A program made the position numbers and the translations under genes. From Sulfurospirillaceae bacterium (GTDB lineage Bacteria > Campylobacterota > Campylobacteria > Campylobacterales > Sulfurospirillaceae): 64,000 nt of DNA. Below, piece after piece: positions 53,381-62,524 of the stretch (position 1 is its first letter; each line of letters opens with the position of its first letter). The stretch covers positions 60,171-124,170 of the forward strand of contig JAQUGO010000003.1 in assembly GCA_028684065.1 (NCBI GenBank), written 5' to 3'. The notes below the pieces were generated by a model, which saw nothing but the letters and a program-made list of their open reading frames with translations, did no database searches and was not told the origin of the DNA.

Positions 53381-53394
53381 GCTACATGTCACCT

Positions 53395-53459
53395 TTACAT
53401 GTAAAAGGTCAAATTAACGCACTCTTTGATAAAATAGGCATAAATTAACTTACATGTAA
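53395..53459. repeat. paired TTACATGTAA palindromes before glyS
   Basis: Two exact copies (53395-53404 and 53450-53459) lie 55 bp apart centre to centre in the 89-bp spacer before glyS, each extended by further palindromic bases (CCTTTTACATGTAAAAGG-like flank at the first). These are two of the twelve copies in the window. Confidence 0.8.
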
Positions 53460-53469
53460 AGGTCAATTA

Positions 53470-55521
53470 ATGATCAAACCACTCTTAATAGAAATAGGCG
53501 TTGAAGAACTCCCTGCCATTCCTTTCCTCAAAGAACTCCCAAATATTGAAAATTTATGGTTGAGTATTTTAGAAAAGAATGCTCTTGGGTGCGAGTTTGA
53601 GTTTTATTACACTCCTCGTCGTTTAGTTCTTTGGCATACAGAATTTCCAATAGCGCAAAATGCTCGTGAAGAAGAATTCTTTGGAGCACCCTTAAGCGTT
53701 GCCTTAAAAGAGGGGAAACCCACAGCTGCGGCACTTGGCTTTGCCAAAAAATGTGGTGTTGATTTTTCGGATATCACTACCACAATGAAAGATGATAAAG
53801 AAGTTCTTTATTATAAAAAAATGCTTCAAGGTGCAGAATCTAAAACATTAATCCCAGAGATGATTGCTGAGTTCATTAAAGGACTTAATTTTGGAAAATC
53901 TATGCGTTGGGGATTTTTAGAGGAGAGTTTTATCCGCCCCATTCGTTGGTTTGGGTGTATGCTTGGCGATGAACATGTCCCTTTTTCCCTTTTTGGCGTA
54001 GAATCCACAACCTTTTCATACCCACATAGAAGTGTTTCATATGAGCCATTTGCCTACATGTTTGCAGGAGATTATTTTGAGCGGCTGGCCAATCGTGGTG
54101 TTATCCTTTACCCTAACAAGCGACGTGAACTTATTTTAGAGCAGTTTAAAGCCATTGAAGTACAAGAAGACGTTCATATCGAAATAGATGAAGACTTATT
54201 GGCTGAAGTCGTTGCCATTACAGAATCCCCCAAAGCATTAATAGGAAGTTTTGAAGAGCGTTTTTTACGACTTCCTCCTGAAGTGATTATCACCTCTATG
54301 AAAGAGAATCAACGCTATTTCCCTGTCTTTAAAAATGGCCTTTTAAGTAATCATTTTATTGTTGTTTCAAATGCGATTAGTGATGATTATAACTTAATTG
54401 TTAAAGGTAATGAAAAGGTATTACGTGCGCGTTTGAGTGATGCTCTTTTCTTTTTAGACAATGATCTTAAAAATGGTCTTTCTTTTGAAGGGCTCAAAGA
54501 TGTCGTCTATCTTGATGGTTTGGGTTCTATTTTTGATAAAGAGTTCCGTGAAAAGAATATCGCTGTCTACTTAGCTAAAAAATATATGCCACAATTGCAT
54601 CGTGAAAATGGTTCGTTTGAACCTCTTAAAATAGAAGCGCTTATGAATCGTGCTGTATTATTAAGTAAGTGCGATTTACTGAGTGAAATGGTTTACGAAT
54701 TTACAGAACTACAAGGACTTATGGGTTACTACTATGCCAAAGCAATGAACGAAGAAGCGATTGTATGTGAAGCGATTAAGGAACAATATCTACCAAAAAG
54801 TGAAGAGAGTGAGCTTCCAAGTAGCTTATTTAGTGCTATCGTAGCGCTTTCGTATAAACTTGATACATTGATGGCTCTTTTTAGCATTGATAAAATTCCT
54901 ACAGGTACCAAAGATCCTTATGCACTCAGACGTGCTGTTAATGGTGTTATTAAAATTGTATTAGAGAAGAAAATCAACTTTGATATTAAAAATGATTTGT
55001 TAGCACTGAGTACACACTATAAAGTATTTGACCTTAGTTCACTAGAAACATTCTTTTTAGAGAGAATGTATCAATTTTTTGATGTGAACCCTTCTATTAT
55101 TAAAGCAGTTATTAATAGTGGCGAGCGAGATATTGTTATTTTATCCGATAAAATTAATGCGTTGTCAACCATTGTTGCTAGTGCTGGTTTTAAAGAGATG
55201 TTTTCAACGTTTAAACGCGTTGCCAATATTATTAAAAGCCTTGAAATAACAGATACTCTCAGTGTAGATGAATCTTTATTTGAGACAACATTTGAAAAAG
55301 AGTTGTTTGCTGCCTTTACGAAAGTAACACAGGTTTCTTATGGAAGTTTTGAAGAAAATCTTGATGCTCTTTTTGCATTGAAGCCTTATATTGATGGCTT
55401 TTTTGATAATGTTATGGTCAATACTGAAGATTTACATGTAAGGGCCAATCGACAAAACCTTATTGTTTCTATTTATGCTGCATTTAAGTCTATCGCTGAT
55501 ATTAAAGAAATTAGTATTTAA
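53470..55521 (+). CDS. glyS: glycyl-tRNA synthetase beta subunit
   Basis: This 683-aa protein is GlyS: 'LLIEIGVEELPAIPF', 'GKSMRWGFLEESFIRPIRWFGCMLG', 'ITSMKENQRYFPVFKNGLLSNHFIVVSN' (in segments), 'KVLRARLSDALFFLDND' and 'GTKDPYALRRAVNGVIKI'. It is one half of the alpha2beta2 enzyme; glyQ is not adjacent in the window. Contains a TTACATGTAA copy (55432-55441) and ends at an intrinsic terminator. Confidence 0.96.
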   Translation: MIKPLLIEIGVEELPAIPFLKELPNIENLWLSILEKNALGCEFEFYYTPRRLVLWHTEFPIAQNAREEEFFGAPLSVALKEGKPTAAALGFAKKCGVDFSDITTTMKDDKEVLYYKKMLQGAESKTLIPEMIAEFIKGLNFGKSMRWGFLEESFIRPIRWFGCMLGDEHVPFSLFGVESTTFSYPHRSVSYEPFAYMFAGDYFERLANRGVILYPNKRRELILEQFKAIEVQEDVHIEIDEDLLAEVVAITESPKALIGSFEERFLRLPPEVIITSMKENQRYFPVFKNGLLSNHFIVVSNAISDDYNLIVKGNEKVLRARLSDALFFLDNDLKNGLSFEGLKDVVYLDGLGSIFDKEFREKNIAVYLAKKYMPQLHRENGSFEPLKIEALMNRAVLLSKCDLLSEMVYEFTELQGLMGYYYAKAMNEEAIVCEAIKEQYLPKSEESELPSSLFSAIVALSYKLDTLMALFSIDKIPTGTKDPYALRRAVNGVIKIVLEKKINFDIKNDLLALSTHYKVFDLSSLETFFLERMYQFFDVNPSIIKAVINSGERDIVILSDKINALSTIVASAGFKEMFSTFKRVANIIKSLEITDTLSVDESLFETTFEKELFAAFTKVTQVSYGSFEENLDALFALKPYIDGFFDNVMVNTEDLHVRANRQNLIVSIYAAFKSIADIKEISI

Positions 55522-55525
55522 CCCT

Positions 55526-55553
55526 AAAAAAGGCACGCTTAAGTGCCTTTTTT
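55526..55553 (+). terminator. glyS terminator
   Basis: Perfect 11-bp stem AAAAAAGGCAC / GTGCCTTTTTT with a GCTTAA loop and T tail, five bases after the glyS stop. Confidence 0.9.
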
Positions 55554-55672
55554 AACACACTATTATAAGTTAAAATAATTATAGTAAAGATTAAATTAAG
55601 TTTATTTTAGGCACAATTCGTGGTAAAATAATTTTTACCTAATTATTAAATCAATATAAGAAAAACACAGCA

Positions 55673-57367
55673 ATGTCATCACATAGACGTATCAAGTATT
55701 TTAAACAGTTAGCTATTGTGTTAACTTTTTTTTGGACTGTACTAACCTCTACTTTTGTAGGCTATCAACTCTATAATGAAAAGCAGCATATTTTAGATAG
55801 TAGTAAAGAAAAAATTAAAAGTGTCAGTGCTGAATCTGCTGCCTTTATTTATTGGGCTTATGAAGAAAAAGCAAAGATGCTTAACAGCCAGCAAAAATAC
55901 AATATAAGAAATAATTTTTCACTTAAAGATCTTTTGTCTACATTAGCTGAGGCATCAGGAACTGAACTTGATATTAAATCGTGTGTTGAAGATCAAGAAA
56001 AATGCACTTTACCTTCTGATATTAAAAATGCTATTACGACGCTTCAAGAAACTAAAAAAGATAGCTATTCAACGTTTATCAACGAGAAAGATGGGAAATC
56101 GCATCTTTTTTATGCCAAACCTTTGATTGCTAATAGTGGTTGTATTTCGTGTCATGTACATGATGATAGAAAAGTAGGCGATTTATTAGGCTATGTCAGT
56201 ATTAAAATGCGCATTCCTACGTTACAAGAATATAATTCTCAAGGGTATTATTCTTTACTCATCATGTATTTCTTCACATGGTGTTTAGGAGTTTTTACTA
56301 TTTGGTGGATACATCTAAAAGGTAAAAATTATCTTAATGAAAAAGCACGCATGTATGAAGAGAGTATGTATGCGTTGATTGATATGGTTGAAAAGCGTGA
56401 TCGCTATACTGCTGGGCATAGCCAAAGAGTTGCTGAATATGCCAAATTACTTCTCCAAGCAATGCATTATTCTGTGGATGATATTGATTTAATTTACAAA
56501 GCAGGCATGTTGCATGATATTGGTAAAATTGAAATACCTGATGCCATTTTACTGAAGCCTGAAAAATTATTACCTATTGAATATTCACTCATTAAGCGTC
56601 ATTCTCAAGCAAGTTACGAATTATTATGCAGAGAACCTTTTTCAAATTTAGCTGATATTGTGTTACATCATCATGAAAGATTTGATGGAACAGGTTATCC
56701 TAGTGGACTTAAAGGTACGAAAATACCATTCTTTTCTCAAGTGATAGCAGTAGCTGATGCCTTTGATGCGATGACAACCAATCGGTCTTATCGTAAAGGC
56801 TTGTCGAAAGAAGCTGCGATGGCTATTTTAAATGAAGAGAGAGGTAAACAATTCAATTCATATATTATAGATTTTGCTCAAGATGTTTTTAGAGATGTGA
56901 TACTTCCAACAGATACAACGCAAATGCCGCGAGACTTATTAGAAGAGATGCGTTTTGCATACTATTTTAAGGACCAGTTAACAGGTTATTATAATCTTAA
57001 TTATTTAAAATTTATTTTTGCGCACTTAGATGATTGTAAGTCAAAATTATTACGAATAGATCATCTTAACTGTTTAAATTTTTCTGCATACAACAAAAAG
57101 CATGGATGGAAAAAAGGGGATGAACTTTTATGTGCCATTGCCAAAGCCATAGAAGAAACGTATCCAAAAGCTATTATTATGCGGGTTTACAGCGATAATT
57201 TTTTCATTTTACATTTAGATTATTTTACGCCTATGAGCTGTGTAAAAGTTTATTCTATCTTGGAATCAAACGGCCTGGAGGTCGTATGTAAGCATTTGGA
57301 TTTAGAGACAGAAGAACAGATTACTTTTGATATTTTAGAGGATAAATTACTTCATTTAGATAACTAA
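55673..57367 (+). CDS. haem-c sensor (Tll0287-like) HD-GYP c-di-GMP phosphodiesterase with degenerate GGDEF
   Basis: The 564-aa protein has a TM helix (about 12-32) and a periplasmic Tll0287/DUF3365-like domain with a haem-c motif CISCH ('NSGCISCHVHDDRKVGDLLGYVSI'). A second TM helix (about 195-215) and an HD-GYP domain follow ('GMLHDIGKIEIPDAILLKP', 'HHHERFDGTGYPSGLKG'). The C-terminal domain looks like GGDEF with a destroyed signature ('YSDNFFILH'). Binding of a ligand or redox change at the haem likely controls c-di-GMP hydrolysis. First gene of a four-gene run. Confidence 0.87.
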   Translation: MSSHRRIKYFKQLAIVLTFFWTVLTSTFVGYQLYNEKQHILDSSKEKIKSVSAESAAFIYWAYEEKAKMLNSQQKYNIRNNFSLKDLLSTLAEASGTELDIKSCVEDQEKCTLPSDIKNAITTLQETKKDSYSTFINEKDGKSHLFYAKPLIANSGCISCHVHDDRKVGDLLGYVSIKMRIPTLQEYNSQGYYSLLIMYFFTWCLGVFTIWWIHLKGKNYLNEKARMYEESMYALIDMVEKRDRYTAGHSQRVAEYAKLLLQAMHYSVDDIDLIYKAGMLHDIGKIEIPDAILLKPEKLLPIEYSLIKRHSQASYELLCREPFSNLADIVLHHHERFDGTGYPSGLKGTKIPFFSQVIAVADAFDAMTTNRSYRKGLSKEAAMAILNEERGKQFNSYIIDFAQDVFRDVILPTDTTQMPRDLLEEMRFAYYFKDQLTGYYNLNYLKFIFAHLDDCKSKLLRIDHLNCLNFSAYNKKHGWKKGDELLCAIAKAIEETYPKAIIMRVYSDNFFILHLDYFTPMSCVKVYSILESNGLEVVCKHLDLETEEQITFDILEDKLLHLDN

Positions 57368-57402
57368 TGTATAATAACGTATACTTAATTTTAAGGGATA
57401 TG

Positions 57403-58203
57403 ATGCGATACATTGGTTTACTTTTTATATGCTCTTTTTCTTTACATGCTGGAATCTATTATGCAAAGGTTGAGCCTTTTTTAAGCTATACGCTTAAAGC
57501 TTCATATAGTGCTGAAGTGACAACTTCAATCATTGAGCTAGAAGGTAAGCTTGCTACGGGTGGCTTGATTGTACAACTTGATGATGGTCTCGATAAAAAA
57601 GAGCTTAAATCTTCACAAGATAAACTCATCGCTTTGTCTAAAACAGCGAAATTAATGCAACGAAATATTGCTAATGCTCAAGAAATTGTTCGTGTCAAAG
57701 AGGATAATTATGGGCGAATTAAAGAGTTGAAAACAAAATCAAAAGTTGATAAAGATAATGAGCTCATTAATTTTATTACAGCTCAAAATCAACTACTTTC
57801 TCTTGAGCAATCTTTGGAAAACATTCATGTACAAGTAAGTGATTTGGAATATCACATCGCTTTATTAAACGATAAAATAGATAAAAAAAACTTTCACGTT
57901 AGAAAAGGAAACTTGATTTACAAAATTTATGTTTCTAAAGGTGATTATGTGATGGCTGGTTCACCCGTTATTGATGTTTATGATGTCAGTGAAGGGAAAT
58001 TGACACTTTATCTTTCAAAAGAAGACAAAGTATTAGCAGAGCGTGGAGTTTTATATATTGATGGACAAAGAAGTGATAGTAAAGTACATAAAATTTGGAG
58101 TGTTGCTGATACCCAAAATATTTCAGCGTATCGTTGTGAAATTTTATTAAACAAGCCACATGATTTTTCAGTATTGAAAAAGATAGAATTTAAGGAAAAA
58201 TAA
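57403..58203 (+). CDS. periplasmic adaptor-like (HlyD/MFP) protein
   Basis: The protein (266 aa from the second of two tandem ATGs, after TAAGGGA) has a signal peptide (MRYIGLLFICSFSLHAG). A barrel-sandwich start ('YSAEVTTSIIELEGKLATGGLIVQLDDGLDKKEL', in segments), a coiled-coil hairpin (about 70-150, 'QRNIANAQEIVRVKEDNYGRIKELK') and the return half 'IYKIYVSKGDYVMAGSPVIDVYDVSEG' follow. It resembles membrane-fusion proteins but no pump gene is adjacent. Its stop overlaps the molybdoenzyme start (TAATG). Partner unknown. Confidence 0.75.
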   Translation: MRYIGLLFICSFSLHAGIYYAKVEPFLSYTLKASYSAEVTTSIIELEGKLATGGLIVQLDDGLDKKELKSSQDKLIALSKTAKLMQRNIANAQEIVRVKEDNYGRIKELKTKSKVDKDNELINFITAQNQLLSLEQSLENIHVQVSDLEYHIALLNDKIDKKNFHVRKGNLIYKIYVSKGDYVMAGSPVIDVYDVSEGKLTLYLSKEDKVLAERGVLYIDGQRSDSKVHKIWSVADTQNISAYRCEILLNKPHDFSVLKKIEFKEK

Positions 58204-59945
58204 TGCGACAGACCACATGCCCCTTGGATTGTTTTGATGGATGCAGTATCTTAGTCAATGAAGACAATTCCCTCAAAGGAAACAAAGAACATCCCATTAC
58301 AAAAGGCTATTTATGCCATCATCTAAATCATTACCATAGTTTTAAGCGCATTACGGAGCCAAAACTTAACGGTGTTTCTATCAGTATGGATGATGCAATT
58401 GCTCTTCTCGTGAAGGCATTACATCAGGGAGAGCCCTCAAAGACACTCTTTTTTAAAGGAAGTGGTAATTTAGGAATAATGCAAAGTGTTACAAAACTTT
58501 TTTTTGCTCAATATGGTGCGATATTGGCATCAGGTTCACTCTGTGATGAAGCGGGTGATGCAGGTATTGTTGAAGGACGCGGAGCCAATCTATCGCTTTC
58601 CCCTTTACATGTAGCCAAAAGTGAAGTAGTCATTTTGTGGGGTAGAAATCCTAGCATAACAAATTCTCATATGTTGCCAGCTTTAAAAGGCAAAACACTC
58701 ATCGTTATTGATCCAGTTAAAACTGATTTAGCCAAAAAAGCAGATTTGCATATTCAAATCAAACCACGCTGTGATATCTATCTTGCGATGTTATTAGCAC
58801 GTATTGCGTATATGGAACAGATGGAAGATACCGTTTTTATCGAAGAACACTGTGAAAATTTTAAGTATTTCAGTGATTTTATTTGTGGCATCCCTATGCG
58901 TGATTTAATGCAAAAATGTGGAAGCTCATTAGATGATATTGGCTTACTTCTTTCCATGATTAAAGGTAAAAAAGTTTCCATTCTTGTTGGTATTGGAGTT
59001 CAAAAATACAGCTTTGGACATAGTGTTTTACGTGCTATTGATTCATTTGCAGCGCTGCTTGGGTTATTTGGAAAAGAGGGGTGTGGTGTTGGTTACCTTT
59101 CCAATAGTGGCTTTGGATATGACGCACCTTTTAAAGTCAAAGCAAAAACAACACCACTACCTATTGTTGATTTTGGAAAATTTGATACGATTTTTATTCA
59201 AGGAGGGAATCCTCTTTCGCAAATGCCTTGTACCAATAAAGTAGAAGAAGGTATTGCTAAGGCAAAATTTGTAGTCTATTTTGGATTACACGAGAATGCT
59301 ACATCGGCAAAAGCTCATTTAGTTATTCCCGCTAAAAGTTTTTTAGAAAAAGAAGATTTAAAACTGAGTTATGGTCATGAATTTGTAGGGCGGATGCCTA
59401 AACTTATAGACAGCGTGTATGGTATAAGCGAATATGAATTGTGTCATGCTCTTATAAGCGCTTTTGGATATGAGTCTTTAGAAAACGAAAAAGAGATTAT
59501 TGAGCGAGTTATTGCCTCACATTCAATTTTAAAGGATGGTTTTCTTATTTCAAAGACATATGAAAATCTTCCTTACAGTCAAGGGTTTTACACACCATCA
59601 AAAAAGTTTCAATTCTTTGATGAATTGGATGATGAATTTGAAGATATTGAGGGGTTTTATCTGTTAGCATGCAAACAAAATAAATCACTCAATTCACAGT
59701 TTATTACCGATGATTATCTTTATGTCCCTTTGTGCTTAGGGCTTCAAAAAGATGATAAAGTAACACTTTTTAATGACAATGGTAGTTGTCAATTTAGCGT
59801 TATGCCAACGGATACACTAAGAGATGATTGTGTGATGCTCTACAGTGGTGCTTGTAATGCAAATCGCCTAACACCTTTTAAAATGAGCCAAGAGGGACAG
59901 TGTGCCACCTACCAAGAGATAAAAGTTAAACTTAAAAGAGACTAA
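58203..59945 (+). CDS. short cytoplasmic molybdopterin oxidoreductase
   Basis: This 580-aa DMSO-reductase-family protein lacks a Tat signal, so it is cytoplasmic. The N-terminal [4Fe-4S] motif 'TCPLDCFDGCSI' plus 'GYLCHH' is present, and 'ASGSLCDEAGDAG' offers Cys as probable molybdenum ligand. 'VVILWGRNPSITNSHMLPALKGKTLIVIDP' (in segments) and 'IFIQGGNPLSQMP' are typical pterin-binding segments. It is short for the family (usually 700-900 aa). Substrate unknown; no adjacent electron-transfer subunit apart from the HEPN-like gene. Confidence 0.82.
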   Translation: MRQTTCPLDCFDGCSILVNEDNSLKGNKEHPITKGYLCHHLNHYHSFKRITEPKLNGVSISMDDAIALLVKALHQGEPSKTLFFKGSGNLGIMQSVTKLFFAQYGAILASGSLCDEAGDAGIVEGRGANLSLSPLHVAKSEVVILWGRNPSITNSHMLPALKGKTLIVIDPVKTDLAKKADLHIQIKPRCDIYLAMLLARIAYMEQMEDTVFIEEHCENFKYFSDFICGIPMRDLMQKCGSSLDDIGLLLSMIKGKKVSILVGIGVQKYSFGHSVLRAIDSFAALLGLFGKEGCGVGYLSNSGFGYDAPFKVKAKTTPLPIVDFGKFDTIFIQGGNPLSQMPCTNKVEEGIAKAKFVVYFGLHENATSAKAHLVIPAKSFLEKEDLKLSYGHEFVGRMPKLIDSVYGISEYELCHALISAFGYESLENEKEIIERVIASHSILKDGFLISKTYENLPYSQGFYTPSKKFQFFDELDDEFEDIEGFYLLACKQNKSLNSQFITDDYLYVPLCLGLQKDDKVTLFNDNGSCQFSVMPTDTLRDDCVMLYSGACNANRLTPFKMSQEGQCATYQEIKVKLKRD

Positions 59946-60659
59946 ATGACTGATACTGAAACGTTACTCGATGATGCGTTGTTACTGGTAGAGCAAAATT
60001 TTTATTTTTTACATATGGGTGAATTTTTTGGAAAGCTTTCAAAAACAGAAAATTTTACCGATAGAAGTCTTTTTGTTGTCAAAAAGTACGAAAATGAAAG
60101 AGCGTATTACTTTAACGCAGAGATTATCCATGAGCTTTTACTTAATGCTCAAAAAACAAAAAAAGAAGATATTTCATTATTTGAATATTTTGTAGAGTTT
60201 AATGCCTTCCGTGGTATTTGTATGGCTACGGTAGAGAGCCTACGTTTTGAAAGCCCTTTTAAGGAGTTTATGCAAAATCTTTTTAAAGAACAGTATGAAA
60301 ATTTCTTTGATATTATTTCTTTTGTTCGTAATGTTCTTTCCCATAATATTCACTCCGAAATTCGTCTTAATGCAAAAGATTACGATGGAACACTTAAGCG
60401 CATTAGGCGTATGCACCGTGATAGTAATATTGTATTTGCTTTTCAATATGCCCTTAATCTTCCAGAAATTGGTGCCCCAAACGATGCTTATACCTTTACA
60501 TGTAAGATTGATTTTGAAAGTTTAGAAGAAGGTATGCCTTTTTTAGAAATTCTTTCCATGTGGGATTTGATGATGTTGAGTGAGCTGTGTTTTAATTTAG
60601 TGATGACGTATCGTATGAAAGAGGAGCAAAAAATAAAGAGAGAAATCGGGCAGGGATAA
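59946..60659 (+). CDS. HEPN-like helical protein, function unknown
   Basis: This 237-aa, all-helical soluble protein starts directly after the molybdoenzyme stop. It carries 'FFDIISFVRNVLSHNIHSEIRL', which fits the HEPN R-x4-H pattern (RNVLSH) at about residue 130. HEPN domains are often RNases or toxin components, but others are inactive helpers. The rest of the protein gives no family match. Its place at the end of a c-di-GMP/molybdoenzyme run argues more for an accessory role than a toxin; undecided. A TTACATGTAA copy lies inside (60496-60505). Confidence 0.55.
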   Translation: MTDTETLLDDALLLVEQNFYFLHMGEFFGKLSKTENFTDRSLFVVKKYENERAYYFNAEIIHELLLNAQKTKKEDISLFEYFVEFNAFRGICMATVESLRFESPFKEFMQNLFKEQYENFFDIISFVRNVLSHNIHSEIRLNAKDYDGTLKRIRRMHRDSNIVFAFQYALNLPEIGAPNDAYTFTCKIDFESLEEGMPFLEILSMWDLMMLSELCFNLVMTYRMKEEQKIKREIGQG

Positions 60660-60680
60660 TAAAATCCCCACCCAATATGA

Positions 60681-61022
<342 letters not shown>

Positions 61023-61037
61023 TTATCCTTTACTCTA

Positions 61038-62351
61038 TTATCTAATATTAAATGATTTTTCGCCGTGAGCGACTTCATCTAAACCTTGAGATTCTTCGTC
61101 TGCTTCAACTCTAGCACCAGCTGTAAGGATAGAAGCTATTTTAAATACAATGGCTGTTGCAATAGCTGTATACACAATGGTCACAACGATACCCTCGACT
61201 TGAATTAAAACTTGATCAGGGTTTCCATAAAGAAGACCTTTGCCTAGTTCATTGACTTCTGGGTTTGCAAAAATACCTGTCGCAAGAGCACCCCAGATAC
61301 CTGCAATACCGTGGATACCAAATGCATCAAGTGAATCATCATACTTAAGTGCTTTTTTAAGTCCATTCACACCGTAAAATGCTACGATACCTGCAATGGC
61401 ACCTATAATAAGAGCAGCACTTGTATCGACAAAACCTGCAGCTGGAGTAATGGCAACAAGACCAGCTACGATACCTGAGGCGATACCAAGAAGTGTGAAT
61501 TTTTTATAAGTAACATACTCAACTAACATCCAAGCAAGTGCGGCAATAGCTGCTGCAGTATTAGTGACTAAGAATGCGCTCGCAGCAATACCATCAGCTC
61601 CAAGTTCACTACCTGCGTTAAAGCCGAACCAGCCGAACCATAGCAGACTTGCACCAAGTACTGTCAATGTAACAGATGAAGGGAACATTGCTTTGCCAAA
61701 ATCTGCACGTTTACCAAGCATTAAACACATAACAAGACCAGCAACACCTGCATTAATATGAACAACAGTACCACCAGCAAAGTCAAGTACACCTAGAGTT
61801 GATAGGAAGCCACCGCCCCATACCCAGTGTGCAATTGGTGCATAAACAACAAGGACCCAAATAGCCGCAAAAATCATCCAAGTCGAGAACTTTAAACGTT
61901 CAATAATGGCACCACTAGCAAGTGCTACAGTAATACCTGCAAAGGTCATTTGAAATGCCGCAAAAAGAAGCACAGGAATATTACCTGTAGCCCAAATATC
62001 AGTTACTTTGATACCACTCATAAACAGACTATCAAAACCAATTACACCATTAATATCTGTACCAAATGCCAATGTGTAACCAGCAATAACCCATACGATA
62101 CTCGCAACAATATAACCCATAACACTCATTGCAATAGTGTTAAGAAGGTTTTTGGAACGTGACATACCACCATAAAAAAGTGCTAGGCCAGCGGGTGTCA
62201 TTAACATAACAAGCGCAGTTGCTGTTAATACCCACGCTGTATTTCCAACGTCAAGGGTTAAGACCTTTTCGGCAGCCTCAGCAGCCGCTTCTTCCGCTGC
62301 AAAGATTGATACTGGCAACAATGTTGCGAGTGCAAGTAGTTTGTTTCTCAT
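61038..62351 (-). CDS. amtB: ammonium transporter AmtB
   Basis: The 437-aa protein has a signal-like N-terminus with an Ala/Glu-rich extension, then 11 helices. 'LTATALVMLMTPAGLALFYGGMSRSKNLLNTIAMS' (in segments), 'GAIAGIVAFYGVNGLKK' and 'DDSLDAFGIHGIAGIWGALATGIFA' carry the twin-His pore region. It imports ammonium and is coupled to the PII protein downstream. Confidence 0.95.
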   Translation of the reverse strand: MRNKLLALATLLPVSIFAAEEAAAEAAEKVLTLDVGNTAWVLTATALVMLMTPAGLALFYGGMSRSKNLLNTIAMSVMGYIVASIVWVIAGYTLAFGTDINGVIGFDSLFMSGIKVTDIWATGNIPVLLFAAFQMTFAGITVALASGAIIERLKFSTWMIFAAIWVLVVYAPIAHWVWGGGFLSTLGVLDFAGGTVVHINAGVAGLVMCLMLGKRADFGKAMFPSSVTLTVLGASLLWFGWFGFNAGSELGADGIAASAFLVTNTAAAIAALAWMLVEYVTYKKFTLLGIASGIVAGLVAITPAAGFVDTSAALIIGAIAGIVAFYGVNGLKKALKYDDSLDAFGIHGIAGIWGALATGIFANPEVNELGKGLLYGNPDQVLIQVEGIVVTIVYTAIATAIVFKIASILTAGARVEADEESQGLDEVAHGEKSFNIR

Positions 62352-62403
62352 TGAATCCTCCTAATGTTTTAAACTGATGAAATTGTATCACTAGTCAGTT
62401 TTG

Positions 62404-62436
62404 ATTATATGCATTATTATGATTAAAATTTAATCA
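62404..62436 (-). promoter_or_regulatory. amtB upstream promoter and palindrome
   Basis: TATAAT on the minus strand (62404-62409) lies about 55 bp before the amtB ATG. Directly upstream is the palindrome TGATTAAA-A-TTTAATCA (62420-62436), spanning part of the -35 region. It could bind a Crp/Fnr-type or nitrogen regulator. Confidence 0.4.
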
Positions 62437-62524
62437 ATTAAAGCGTAAGGTAATTTTTACTGCAAACGTATCACAAAGAGATATAATTCGATTTTAGTCT
62501 TATCTCTTGTTAGGAATAAATACA

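Noticed and set aside
53177-53448. Overlapping 88-aa frame beside the YgaP-like gene
   Set aside because: It overlaps the better-supported membrane protein in another frame and has poorer hydrophobic pattern and start context.
62420-62436. Classical FNR box upstream of amtB
   Set aside because: The palindrome TGATTAAA-A-TTTAATCA has the wrong half-site spacing for TTGAT-N4-ATCAA, so it is listed only as an unassigned palindrome.
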